This document shows positions 1-8,515 of a stretch of DNA of 64,000 nt, piece by piece. Made by a program: the position numbers and the translations under genes. Below the pieces are notes generated by a model. The model was not told the DNA's origin. It saw only the letters and a list, made by a program, of their open reading frames with translations, and made no database searches. This DNA comes from Methanomicrobiales archaeon HGW-Methanomicrobiales-1. GTDB taxonomy: Archaea; Halobacteriota; Methanomicrobia; Methanomicrobiales; Methanospirillaceae. Location: the NCBI GenBank assembly GCA_002839675.1, contig PGYM01000001.1:238683-302682 (forward strand). The letters run 5' to 3'. How positions within the stretch are numbered: position 1 is the stretch's first letter; the number at the start of each line of letters is the position of its first letter.

Positions 1-1178
1 TCAATGTCACCTCTCCCGCCGGTGCAGCAGGTACCGTCAATGTAACAGTTACTACGCCCAACGGTACCAGTGCAGTCACCCCCGCAGGCCAGTTTACCTT
101 TACTTCCCCGGCAGCCCCAACCGTAACCGGCATCACTCCGGACAACGGCACTTTCGGTACTTCGGTTACGGTGACGAACCTTGCAGGTACGAATTTTGTT
201 GTGGGTACGACACCGTCAGTCTGGCTGGCAAAATCCGGGCAGAGTACTATTATCGCAACCGATGTGCAGGTGGTCTCGCCTACTCAGATCACCTGTACAC
301 TTCCAATGCCCCTGTGGACAAATACCTTAGAAGGGCAGTGGGATGTGGTGGTTCAGAATGCGGATGGGCAGTCAGGTTCAAAGAACGCCGCATTCACTCT
401 TATAAAACCGGCTCCAGTGGTAACTTCCATTGATCCAAACCACGCTCCCAACGGGACGATAAACAACCCGGTAAATGTTACAGGCTCGAACTTTGGTTTT
501 GGAACGAACCCCTCCATCTGGCTGGCAAAATCCGGGGAAAGTAATATTCCCGCTTCAGATGTGCATATCTACGGTACTACCTCGATGACCTTCGTACTAA
601 ATATTCCCCTGTCCGCTTCGGAAGGGGTAAGGGATGTCATGATCATGAGCGAAGACGGGCAAATCTCTGCAAACCTCGGAGCGTTCACCATAGATAAACA
701 AATTGGTGATGTCCCCATGATCTGGAACTGGGATAATAATAACGGCTGGGATGGGTGGCAGACTGAAACAACATGCCCGGATTCCGGATCCTGTTCGATA
801 TACGGCCCGGTTATTCTCAATGGCCATGGCGAATATGGAGCGGATATTACTTCTGCTATTGGTAGTTTAACGGAATCCCGTGTCACGAAGATCTTTACGC
901 CTTCTTCTGGCTCCTCGTGGAATACCCTTACATTCAGTGGTCTGCTTAGTTCCTCCGATCAACCCGGCGGAAGATCGATGACCATTAAAGTAGACGGCGT
1001 GGATGTGTATTCTGCCACAGCATTACAGGACCCCCAGCTCAATGGTCAGCCATTCACCATTACGGCAACATTCCCGCAGAAGACAACCCCGGTAACCGTC
1101 ACAATATCCGGCAGGCAGGAACCAATCGTCTTCACATCGTCGTATAGTATACAGTTCAATTCACTGACCCTAAGCTGA
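1..1178 (+). CDS. IPT/TIG-domain surface protein (5'-truncated by window edge)
   Basis: The reading frame is open from the first bases of the window, so the N-terminus lies upstream; the first in-frame ATG (171) falls inside a repeat and is not the start. At least two IPT/TIG-type Ig-like repeats are visible, each opening with a VTSIDP- or VTGITP-like strand and carrying a PSVWLAKSG or PSIWLAKSG motif. The C-terminal part (about 180 residues) is a different beta-rich domain with WNWDNNNGWDGW and the ending FNSLTLS. The same C-terminal domain ends the gene at 1753-2709, so the two are paralogs. TIG repeats are typical of extracellular proteins in Methanomicrobiales. Function is unknown; surface adhesion or cell-envelope structure is inference. 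Confidence 0.85.
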   Translation, partial: NVTSPAGAAGTVNVTVTTPNGTSAVTPAGQFTFTSPAAPTVTGITPDNGTFGTSVTVTNLAGTNFVVGTTPSVWLAKSGQSTIIATDVQVVSPTQITCTLPMPLWTNTLEGQWDVVVQNADGQSGSKNAAFTLIKPAPVVTSIDPNHAPNGTINNPVNVTGSNFGFGTNPSIWLAKSGESNIPASDVHIYGTTSMTFVLNIPLSASEGVRDVMIMSEDGQISANLGAFTIDKQIGDVPMIWNWDNNNGWDGWQTETTCPDSGSCSIYGPVILNGHGEYGADITSAIGSLTESRVTKIFTPSSGSSWNTLTFSGLLSSSDQPGGRSMTIKVDGVDVYSATALQDPQLNGQPFTITATFPQKTTPVTVTISGRQEPIVFTSSYSIQFNSLTLS

Positions 1179-1752
1179 GAAGAGATCCTCACAACGCTGA
1201 TAACAAAACGGCACTGACCGTCAAAACAGGAGTTCCCGTATTGTCCGGGAATCCGATAACCGGTAAATGAGGGAATGCTCCCATTTTTTTATTTTATACA
1301 GTCCCGTTCTCTCTTGTCCGATTGGTCACATTGACAGTATAGTCTGTCGAGATTGGATTGTTGTTACATTAAGGAGATCATGATGCACCAATCGTGTATT
1401 TCGTGAGGAATATCCAGATGGGAACAAGAAGGTGAATGTGTGTTTTACCTTTGATAACCGACACATTTCTTAATACCGATCCTAGGGGAAAGCATGACTT
1501 AGCCCCCCGAGTCATATGTAACCCGGTATATCTTAAACAGTAACCGGATAACTCCCTGCGGCTCTCCGTTATGTGCCCCTCCTCTCCCGTATTATCGCGT
1601 AATTTATTACCTCATCCAACCTTTGATCGTATATTCCGGACAAGAGCATCCCGCAAAATCCTTAACCGATATCTGCCCACAGCAGCAAGTCGGGCAGGAA
1701 CGCACAACCGTGCGGGAAACCGCTTGTAAGAATTCCCGTTATAAAAAATGCG
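1179..1752. other. Intergenic, no gene recognised
   Basis: This 574-base gap holds a T-run (about 1283-1298) just after the first gene that could act as a terminator. A short AGGAGATC-ATGATG at about 1373-1384 opens only an eight-codon frame. I see no convincing coding frame, tRNA or repeat. It may carry the promoter of the gene at 1753. Confidence 0.5.
1283..1298 (+). terminator. T-run terminator after first TIG gene
   Basis: CCATTTTTTTATTTTATA follows the first gene by about 105 bases. Archaeal transcription usually stops at T-rich runs without a required hairpin. Position and orientation fit the gene ending at 1178. Confidence 0.4.
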
Positions 1753-2709
1753 ATGGAGTATCATATGACACCGCCACCCGGCAATAACAAAGGATACCTG
1801 AAGATCGCTGGTGCAATCATACTTATCGCCATCATCTGTCTTGTGATTGCTGTCGTTATGACCGGTGCTTTCTTGCCATCCTCTCAACAGCAGGTCCCTT
1901 CACAGAATATATCCCCGGTTTCTCCTTTAATTCCTCTCACTCCTTCCATGAATCCCAGCACCTCGCCTTCAGGCGCTTCCGGGACAATAGCACCGGTCAC
2001 TCTTGCAGGCACGAATTTTGCCTATGGTCCAGCACCGTCCGTCTGGCTGTCAAGGGTCGGGGAACCTGATATTTTCGCAACAGATGTGGCGGTAATCTCA
2101 CCAACCCAGCTCACCTGCACGTTCCCGCTGCCTGCGTCACCCGCGTCAGCTGGGGAGTGGGATATCTTTGTTAAGAACTACGGTGAGCAATCCGGGTCAA
2201 AGATCGGCGTATTCATGGTCTTAGACGAAATTTCACCCCCCCTGACGTGGGACTGGTCTGTTGATGGTTGGGGAGACTGGCAGCATGATGCTTCGTGTAC
2301 GGGAACCCCGGCAACTAAAACCGGATCCTGTCGGGAATACGGTCCGATCATGGTTGACGGTCATGGCGAACATGGATCGGAAGTTAATCTTGTTAGTATT
2401 CCAACCCAGTCCCGAGTCTGGAAGACCTTTACTGCCCGCACGGGTACCCGGTGGAATACCCTTACCTTCAGCGGTCTGCTCAGTTCCTCCTCTCTTCCTG
2501 TGGCACGATGGATAGCAATTGAGGTGAATGGCGAGAGGGTGTTTTATGCTGACGCTACCCGGTCCCCTCCGGGCAATGGCCAGAAATTTACCATTACGCA
2601 GTCGTTTACACCGGCGAATAGTGTAACTGTCAGGATATCAGGCGGACAGGATCCGACCTATGGCGTATCGTTGTATGCGACGCAGTTCAATTCATTGACC
2701 CTGAGTTGA
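1753..2709 (+). CDS. Membrane-anchored TIG-domain protein
   Basis: 318 aa. A short cytoplasmic N-terminus is followed by one strong membrane segment (about residues 17-39, AGAIILIAIICLVIAVVMTG), then a Ser/Pro-rich spacer, one IPT/TIG-like repeat with a PSVWLSRVG motif, and the C-terminal domain shared with the preceding gene (WSVDGWGDWQ near its start, FNSLTLS at the end). The membrane segment without a clear signal-peptidase site suggests a type II anchor with the beta domains outside. An alternative start is the second ATG (1765, MTPPPGNN). It looks like a single-repeat version of the upstream paralog, probably arisen by local duplication. Role unknown; cell-surface structural or binding protein is inference. 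Confidence 0.85.
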   Translation: MEYHMTPPPGNNKGYLKIAGAIILIAIICLVIAVVMTGAFLPSSQQQVPSQNISPVSPLIPLTPSMNPSTSPSGASGTIAPVTLAGTNFAYGPAPSVWLSRVGEPDIFATDVAVISPTQLTCTFPLPASPASAGEWDIFVKNYGEQSGSKIGVFMVLDEISPPLTWDWSVDGWGDWQHDASCTGTPATKTGSCREYGPIMVDGHGEHGSEVNLVSIPTQSRVWKTFTARTGTRWNTLTFSGLLSSSSLPVARWIAIEVNGERVFYADATRSPPGNGQKFTITQSFTPANSVTVRISGGQDPTYGVSLYATQFNSLTLS

Positions 2710-2820
2710 GAAGGGATCGCCACAATGCTCATAATGGCAGGGTAATGAATCCCCCCGGTAATTTTTCAGCCAGATCCATGATACGGCTGAATAGCACCAG
2801 TGCCATAACAATTTTTATTC

Positions 2821-3009
2821 ATGAGTAGTATCGGGGATTGGATGCACACAATTCAGATTATCACGGGTAGTGCCCTACGAAACCGTGGCTGCATTCTGAA
2901 ACGGGCCATCTCCGAGTATGTTGGTATTGTGATCCTGATCGGTGTTAGTGCTACTGGGCTGGCTCTTACCGGGAAACATTCCCCTACTGAATGCATGGTT
3001 CTGGCATGA
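2821..3009 (+). pseudogene. Archaeal pilin-like N-terminal remnant
   Basis: The frame contains KRAISEYVGIVILIGVSATG, which closely resembles the class III signal/pilin hydrophobic N-terminus of archaeal type IV pilin-like proteins (cleavage expected before an xISE-type segment, then a hydrophobic helix). Only about 20 codons follow the helix before a stop. The natural start at the LKR position reads CTG rather than ATG, and the ATG at 2821 has no ribosome-binding site. Another short frame (2942-3139) continues downstream, which may be the remainder after a frameshift. I read this as a decayed pilin gene; a genuine tiny pilin-like protein is less likely. Confidence 0.35.
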
Positions 3010-3163
3010 CACCTCCAATGTTCATAGAATACAGAATGGACTTGGGATCATCTCGTACACTTTTCCTATAAGGGATTCGGAAAAAAGGTACAACCTGTCA
3101 TTGGCATTTATTAAACTTCCAGTGGATGAGCAGGAGTAGAATATCAGGATTGATCCTACTTTC

Positions 3164-4525
3164 CTAAACCGTTGTATGTATGTCAATCAGGCCGTGGGGG
3201 ATCGTTGTCGCTGTCTGGGACATCCTGACCCCGTCTTTATAGACCTCGACTACCATTTTTCCTGCTGACGCATCGTCTTTTTCGATTGATCCCTCTACGA
3301 TTCCAACATTAGCGGGTATGTTGTATAACTGGTCACCGGTACTTTTTACCGTTGTTAAAATGCCCCGCCCTCCAAGAGTTCCGGAAAAACTCCCGGGATA
3401 ATATACCCGTACCCAGATACCGGTGTCGGGGATACTGATCACGGGGAGGTAGTCATCGATAGCCTGGATTTCCGGTGTCGGAGCAGGTATCACTGTCACA
3501 TCATTTGTGAGATTTTCAGAGTCTGTCGTGAACTGATCAATCACTCCAAAGGGTGTCATAGAACTCTTCCGTGAAACCAGCGTCCCGTCTTTATAGACCT
3601 CAACTACCATTTTATCTGATGATCCATCCAGTTTGGCGACAGATCCATCAATATTGGTATCGGTGACCGGCAACTGGTAGTACTTTATGCCGGAGCCACT
3701 GACCTCGATATTTCTCCCCCGTGCACCAATGGACCCGGAGAAATTCCCGGGATACTCTACCCGTACCCAGATGCCATTGGGAGGAATAGCGATCGATGGA
3801 GAAGACTCCTCCGGGACAGAAGTAACCTCGCTGACCGGCTCCGGAGCCGGAACGATATCTGGTGTGGTGGTAACGATAGTTGTTACCACTGGTTCAGTTT
3901 CATTCTGGGAAACCGGAACATTTTTCGCATGGATAACCTGTCCCACGATAAACATTCCACTTATAATTACCCCAATAACGAGGACCATCACGCCTATGAG
4001 GAAGAGGGGCGAACGTTCGGGGACCTCCTCCTCTTTAATGGGTTGCTTAATCTGTTGTGGTGCTCCCGTGAACGACCATTCGGGTACTGCGGGACGACGG
4101 GTCTTTTCATCGACTGCCAGCACACCGGTATTTGCCCTTTCACCCCGGTCTAAGCGAACCGCATCACTTACCAGGCTTTTGTTCTCAACCGGGACCGCTT
4201 GTTGTTTGAGATAAGTAAGGCATTTCTCGATATCCCTGCTATTCTGGCTGCCCGTTCCATGGATAAAAATAAGATTCAGGGTCCGGTTCTCTCCTTCGGG
4301 CGAATTGAAACTGATCGTTATGATCGGTTCGCGTAATTTATTGACCCCTGATTTTGCCAGAACGATATCTGCAAACAGGATATCTTCATGGATCTGGCCC
4401 GTTTCGCTCTCAACAAGGATGAGGCGCCTGCTTGTCAGTACTGCTTCGTGCCTGACGCCATTGATAATGATTATCTGCGTTGTGTGAATGATCGCTTCAT
4501 CGCTGCTCAGGTTAAGGTTGTCCAT
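3164..4525 (-). CDS. Single-pass membrane protein with duplicated ectodomain
   Basis: 453 aa. The N-terminal about 110 residues look like a PH-like cytoplasmic domain (HEAVLTSRRLILVE is a strand pattern common in bacterial/archaeal PH-like domains; assignment tentative). A linker leads to one membrane helix at about residues 173-197, then a Thr/Pro-rich stalk. Outside are two copies of a roughly 90-residue beta domain, each opening with GIWVRVxYPGxFSG and containing KMVVEVYKDG. The two copies are clearly homologous, so the ectodomain arose by internal duplication. The promoter is shared with the divergent pilin/TIG gene at 4634. No enzymatic motif is seen; a sensor or envelope protein is inference. 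Confidence 0.8.
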   Translation of the reverse strand: MDNLNLSSDEAIIHTTQIIIINGVRHEAVLTSRRLILVESETGQIHEDILFADIVLAKSGVNKLREPIITISFNSPEGENRTLNLIFIHGTGSQNSRDIEKCLTYLKQQAVPVENKSLVSDAVRLDRGERANTGVLAVDEKTRRPAVPEWSFTGAPQQIKQPIKEEEVPERSPLFLIGVMVLVIGVIISGMFIVGQVIHAKNVPVSQNETEPVVTTIVTTTPDIVPAPEPVSEVTSVPEESSPSIAIPPNGIWVRVEYPGNFSGSIGARGRNIEVSGSGIKYYQLPVTDTNIDGSVAKLDGSSDKMVVEVYKDGTLVSRKSSMTPFGVIDQFTTDSENLTNDVTVIPAPTPEIQAIDDYLPVISIPDTGIWVRVYYPGSFSGTLGGRGILTTVKSTGDQLYNIPANVGIVEGSIEKDDASAGKMVVEVYKDGVRMSQTATTIPHGLIDIHTTV

Positions 4526-4550
4526 GGCTCTACACTTACTATAAATCTGA

Positions 4551-4560
4551 ACTATAAAAA
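4551..4560 (-). promoter_or_regulatory. TATA box for membrane protein at 4525
   Basis: On the minus strand the sequence reads TTTTTATAG, about 26-35 bases upstream of the ATG at 4525. With archaeal start sites about 25 bases past the TATA box, the transcript would be nearly leaderless. A second AT-rich box lies closer to the gene. Confidence 0.45.
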
Positions 4561-4592
4561 TTAATTCGGGTTTCTGGTAAAAAACCCCATTA

Positions 4593-4602
4593 TCTTAAAT
4601 AT
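4593..4602 (+). promoter_or_regulatory. TATA box for pilin/TIG gene at 4634
   Basis: TCTTAAATAT lies about 32-41 bases before the ATG at 4634, and no ribosome-binding site precedes that ATG. This spacing suits a leaderless transcript. Together with the minus-strand box at 4551-4560 it makes a compact divergent promoter. Confidence 0.45.
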
Positions 4603-4633
4603 GCGTTTGAGATAATGATTAACCAGCCACCTT

Positions 4634-6850
4634 ATGAAAAGCGACCGAGGAATATCAGAAACCGTATCCGTTATACTGATTATTTTCATGGTTCTTGTTC
4701 TGGCAATTGTTGTTACTGGTTTACTCCTTGGTGCAAATATTTTCCAGCAGAAATCTGCCTTCATAGTCTCTGATATAAAAAATCAGACCCTCAATGGTAA
4801 AAATTTCATTACCGTTTTCCTCCGGGCCGGTGATGAAGTGATTATTAATCCATCTCTTTCGGGATCACACGAGATGGGTATTTACATCGATAACAAGACC
4901 ACCAGCTGGCGAGTCCAGCCTGTGTCGGGGCTTGACACCGTCAAACCGGGCACAACATTGTTCATCTACTACAATACCTCCAAAAATATCTATCAGGTAA
5001 CCCTCAATGCCGCAACGCTTTCTACCAGTGAAGCACAATCGGTTGTGGAATGCCCTCTGGCAATCCGGCTTGTGGATGAACAGGCCCACCTTCTCATAAC
5101 GACCTGGAACTGGACGTGTGTTCCACTTCCCCCGACTGGCCCGGCACCGACCGTTACATCTATCACCAATACTACCGGAAACCGGGGCTGGCCGGTGATC
5201 GAGAGCATCACCGGAACCAACTTCCTTACCGGGGCAACAGCCAAGTTTAACCGTTCCGGAACACCGGATATTCCTGCTGCATCGTGTACATATGTCTCAT
5301 CCACAAAGATGGTCTGTACTTTTGATCTTCTCGGCAAAACGGCAAGCCCTCCGAATTACAATGTTGTCGTTACCAACCCTGATGGGAAACAGGGTATGCG
5401 GGCGAACTATTTTGTCCTGAGCAGCTCTGCCCCGACTATCACGAGCAGTACGCCTGCAACCGGTGTGCAGGGTACAACAGTTAAAATTACCCGGCTTCTG
5501 GGGACTTATTTCCAGCCGGGTGCAACGGTGACATACTGGCAGGGTGCCACGATAATACCCTTACAAAGTGTCAATGTTGTCGCTTCAACCAATATCACCG
5601 GTACCCTGTATATTCCGTCCGATGCACCGGTCGGTCTCTACAATGTTACCGTAACAAATACGGACGGAAAGACAGTAACCCGTGCCAGTACCTTCACGGT
5701 CACCAGCAATGCACCTAAAGTGACAGGAATAACTCCAAACACCTATGTGCGTGGCTGGACCGTGAGTATCACGAATCTGGCGGGATCCCTTTTCCAGCCC
5801 GGAGCAATAGTGACACTGGTCAACAGCACTGCAGGTCCTGATATTACGGCAAACAATGTTGTGGTAAATCCGGCTAACACGAGTATTACCTGCACTTTTG
5901 ACCTCACCGGCGCTCCTGCGGCAAAGCGGACTGTTATCGTGACAAATCCTGATGGGAAAACCGGAACCTATGCAAATGCGTTTACGATCACCAGCAATGC
6001 ACCGACCCTGACAGCAAGAAACCCGACAACAGGTATCCGTGGCTGGCCGGTATCTATCATCTCGCTTACCGGTACCGGGTTCCAGCCAGGGGCAGAGGTA
6101 CGCCTCCAGCGTTCCGGGTATCCTGATGTTATTGCAACGGGAGTGAATGTGGCCTCCCCGACATCAATCAACGCCGGAACCTTTGATCTTACGGGCGTAA
6201 CGGCAGGAACCTGGAATGTAGTTGTTATTGTAGATGGCAAGGCCTCTGGCACCCAGACGTTTACGGTTACCAACCCAACCCTTACCGTAAGGAACCCGAT
6301 ATCTGGCAACCGAGGCTGGCCGGTATCTATCATCTCGCTTACCGGTACCGGGTTCCGGCCCGGGGCAGAGGTACGTCTCCAGCGTTCCGGGTATTCCGAT
6401 GTTATTGCAACAGGAGTGAATGTAGCCTCCCCGACATCAATCAATGCCGGTACGTTCGATCTTCTTGGTATTACTGCCGGTGCTTGGACTATCAGGGTTA
6501 TCAATCCAGATGGGGGATCGTCAGGCACTCTGGCATTCACCGTCAACAGCTTGGCACCGGCGATTCCTATAACCCCTCTCTTCTCTCCTGCTTCAGGAGC
6601 ACGGGGAACCAATGGCGTCATTGTCACGGCCCCGGGGACCAGTCTGCAGCCCGGTATGGCAGTTGTGCTGACCAGCGCCAGCGCTCCGACTACTAAAATA
6701 ACTGCATCCTCCGTGAACGTCGTCTCCCCGACGCAGGTTATTTTCACGTTTGATATACCCGCCGGGGCAACCACGGGCTCTTACACTGCAAGATATACCA
6801 ATAGCGATGGTCAGACCATAACCCAGACCACCCGGTTTACTGTAACCTAA
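4634..6850 (+). CDS. Pilin-like N-terminus fused to six TIG repeats
   Basis: 738 aa. The N-terminus (KSDRGISETVSVILIIFMVL) is an archaeal type IV pilin-type signal and hydrophobic helix, followed to about residue 165 by a pilin-type beta domain with Cys near 140 and 160. After that come about six IPT/TIG repeats, each of roughly 90 residues and mostly opening with PTxTxxxPxxGxRGW. The fourth and fifth repeats are almost identical in DNA (see repeats at 6041 and 6314). The protein is probably exported and held by its N-terminal helix, possibly as a pilus-like or sheath component. TIG repeats relate it to the genes at 1-2709. Assembly into a filament is inference; a simple membrane-anchored adhesin is the alternative. 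Confidence 0.85.
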   Translation: MKSDRGISETVSVILIIFMVLVLAIVVTGLLLGANIFQQKSAFIVSDIKNQTLNGKNFITVFLRAGDEVIINPSLSGSHEMGIYIDNKTTSWRVQPVSGLDTVKPGTTLFIYYNTSKNIYQVTLNAATLSTSEAQSVVECPLAIRLVDEQAHLLITTWNWTCVPLPPTGPAPTVTSITNTTGNRGWPVIESITGTNFLTGATAKFNRSGTPDIPAASCTYVSSTKMVCTFDLLGKTASPPNYNVVVTNPDGKQGMRANYFVLSSSAPTITSSTPATGVQGTTVKITRLLGTYFQPGATVTYWQGATIIPLQSVNVVASTNITGTLYIPSDAPVGLYNVTVTNTDGKTVTRASTFTVTSNAPKVTGITPNTYVRGWTVSITNLAGSLFQPGAIVTLVNSTAGPDITANNVVVNPANTSITCTFDLTGAPAAKRTVIVTNPDGKTGTYANAFTITSNAPTLTARNPTTGIRGWPVSIISLTGTGFQPGAEVRLQRSGYPDVIATGVNVASPTSINAGTFDLTGVTAGTWNVVVIVDGKASGTQTFTVTNPTLTVRNPISGNRGWPVSIISLTGTGFRPGAEVRLQRSGYSDVIATGVNVASPTSINAGTFDLLGITAGAWTIRVINPDGGSSGTLAFTVNSLAPAIPITPLFSPASGARGTNGVIVTAPGTSLQPGMAVVLTSASAPTTKITASSVNVVSPTQVIFTFDIPAGATTGSYTARYTNSDGQTITQTTRFTVT
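6041..6180 (+). repeat. Near-identical TIG repeat, copy 1
   Basis: About 140 bases from GGCTGGCCGGTATCTATC onward recur at 6314-6453 with only a few differences. The offset is 273 bases (91 codons), so the duplication keeps frame. The low divergence relative to other TIG repeats in the gene points to recent tandem duplication or gene conversion. Confidence 0.85.
6314..6453 (+). repeat. Near-identical TIG repeat, copy 2
   Basis: Second copy of the 6041-6180 segment, encoding GWPVSIISLTGTGF with the following LQRSGY-DVIATGVNV stretch. Differences are mostly single bases, including CAG to CGG (Gln to Arg) and CCT to TCC (Pro to Ser). Confidence 0.85.
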
Positions 6851-6964
6851 ACCTTCCAAATAACCTGTCTGTCCGGATTCACTATTTTTTCGGTTTTAAC
6901 GCGAAAAGGAAAACAGAATCCTGGAAATGTAGCGTACTGGATAAGGAATAACCCGATAGTTCTC

Positions 6965-8461
6965 CTACTTCTTATCTACCGGAATAATCCCCGTATTCCG
7001 GCTCACCAGCACATTGTACGCATCATGTTTCGGGTTGTGCCGGACAAGCACGCTTTCAATCTCGAGAATTGTACCGTACGGTGCCGACACGATCGCTTCA
7101 TTCTCCGGTGTAACATGGTAGGCTGGTACCACCGCATATACCGGTGTGTCTGCCGTACCATCGCAGAGCTTGAACACCATCGTCTTGGCATCGCCCAGGT
7201 TCCCCGACATCTTGGCGGCTATGAGATTGATCCGTTTTTCCACGTGGCGGCGGATCTGGGACAACCGCAGAACACGGGAACCGGCTGGCACCCGGTATGA
7301 GTCCCGGACTTTCCCATCTTTCCTGAGCACCACATACGTGTACTTGATATCGATGTTGAGATACCGGAACGGCTCCTCCCCGGAGGCGAGGATTCCCATC
7401 ATACGGGTGGGCTGGATGTTCCGGTTTGTCGTAAAACTCCAGCACCGGTCCGGCGTGCAGTTCGTGCCCCAGATAAATGAGCAGGGACTATGAATCGTGA
7501 GGCCGCGTTTCTTCAACGCAAGCGAGAGCAGCCGCAGCTGCGAGGAATTGGCTTCTTCAGCAGGCTCGATGATGAGGATAGTCCCATCCGGCGCGAGCCG
7601 CCCGGCCAGTTTCAGGACGAGATCTGCCCGCTGGTCCAGCGATACATCGCTGATCTCGTTGAGCACATTCGAAAAGATCATCAGGTCGATCTGCTGCGGA
7701 ATCTTTGCCGGGTCAAGAGTGGTGAGGTCTGCCTTTATCGGGGGCTTGATACTGACATTAGCCCCTTTCTGCGTGCATTGCTCCCTCAGGTACATGAACG
7801 CCTCGATGTGCTCTTCCGAGCGTTCCACCGAGTACACTGTTGCTTTCGCACCATCCAGCCGGGAATAAAAATCCGCAATCGCAAGCGGTACGACCCCCGG
7901 CCCGGTACCGGCATCCAGGATGGTCATCGTGTTCTTCAGCAACCCGTCACGGGCGAGCATGGCGAGCAGGTGCTGGGTCTGCACGTAATAGACCGGGAAA
8001 TGGTACGCGAGATACCCGAGCACATGGTATGCCTTGGTGTACTGCAGTGAACGCTGGTGCGTCGGCTTCCAGTAATCCGATTTCTGGGCAACAATCGCCC
8101 TGCGGAGCCGTTCGAGAATCGCTGGATCGGTCAGTTCCTTTCCCACTTTTTTTGGGATATACTGTTCAATTGCTGCTTCCAGAGCCGGGGGAAGTCGGCG
8201 GGTTGCAAAAAAAGCATCCTGCCGCTCCAGCTCTGCCGGGTTCATTGTATACTGTGCTGCCGGCACCATCCGCGAGATCTCGTAATCGGTTCCGACTTTC
8301 TTTGCCACAAGGTCCAGTTCATCCAACAGGGGGCTGATGAGGGTGTGCAGTTTTTCAACCGGGTGTTTTTTTTCAAGGTACGGCACGATCTCCGAGAGTA
8401 AAAAAACCGGTTTTGTCCCGGCCACATATTTTATGGTGGAGATGAGCTGCTTATCGGTCAT
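6965..8461 (-). CDS. Rsm22-like SAM-dependent methyltransferase
   Basis: 498 aa. A helical N-terminal half leads to a Rossmann-type SAM site, ILDAGTGPGVVP, near residue 180, followed by an acidic strand end (VERSEEHIEA) and a motif-IV-like IFSNVLNEI. The Cys-containing segment SPCSFIWGTNCTPDRCWSF, about 100 residues further on, is characteristic of Rsm22/COG5459 proteins, where such cysteines may bind an iron-sulfur cluster. Mitochondrial Rsm22 relatives act on the small ribosomal subunit; the archaeal substrate is not known to me. The C-terminal about 110 residues look like a separate beta domain. It lies 54 bases downstream of the polymerase-like gene in the same direction. Confidence 0.8.
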   Translation of the reverse strand: MTDKQLISTIKYVAGTKPVFLLSEIVPYLEKKHPVEKLHTLISPLLDELDLVAKKVGTDYEISRMVPAAQYTMNPAELERQDAFFATRRLPPALEAAIEQYIPKKVGKELTDPAILERLRRAIVAQKSDYWKPTHQRSLQYTKAYHVLGYLAYHFPVYYVQTQHLLAMLARDGLLKNTMTILDAGTGPGVVPLAIADFYSRLDGAKATVYSVERSEEHIEAFMYLREQCTQKGANVSIKPPIKADLTTLDPAKIPQQIDLMIFSNVLNEISDVSLDQRADLVLKLAGRLAPDGTILIIEPAEEANSSQLRLLSLALKKRGLTIHSPCSFIWGTNCTPDRCWSFTTNRNIQPTRMMGILASGEEPFRYLNIDIKYTYVVLRKDGKVRDSYRVPAGSRVLRLSQIRRHVEKRINLIAAKMSGNLGDAKTMVFKLCDGTADTPVYAVVPAYHVTPENEAIVSAPYGTILEIESVLVRHNPKHDAYNVLVSRNTGIIPVDKK

Positions 8462-8515
8462 GGTTGCCGGTTACTTGGCTCTTAGACCCTATTACATCTT
8501 TTGTGTATCCTGTTC

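Noticed and set aside
5968-6774. 268-residue minus-strand frame through the TIG repeats
   Set aside because: It is the antisense shadow of the plus-strand TIG repeats and repeats with the same period.
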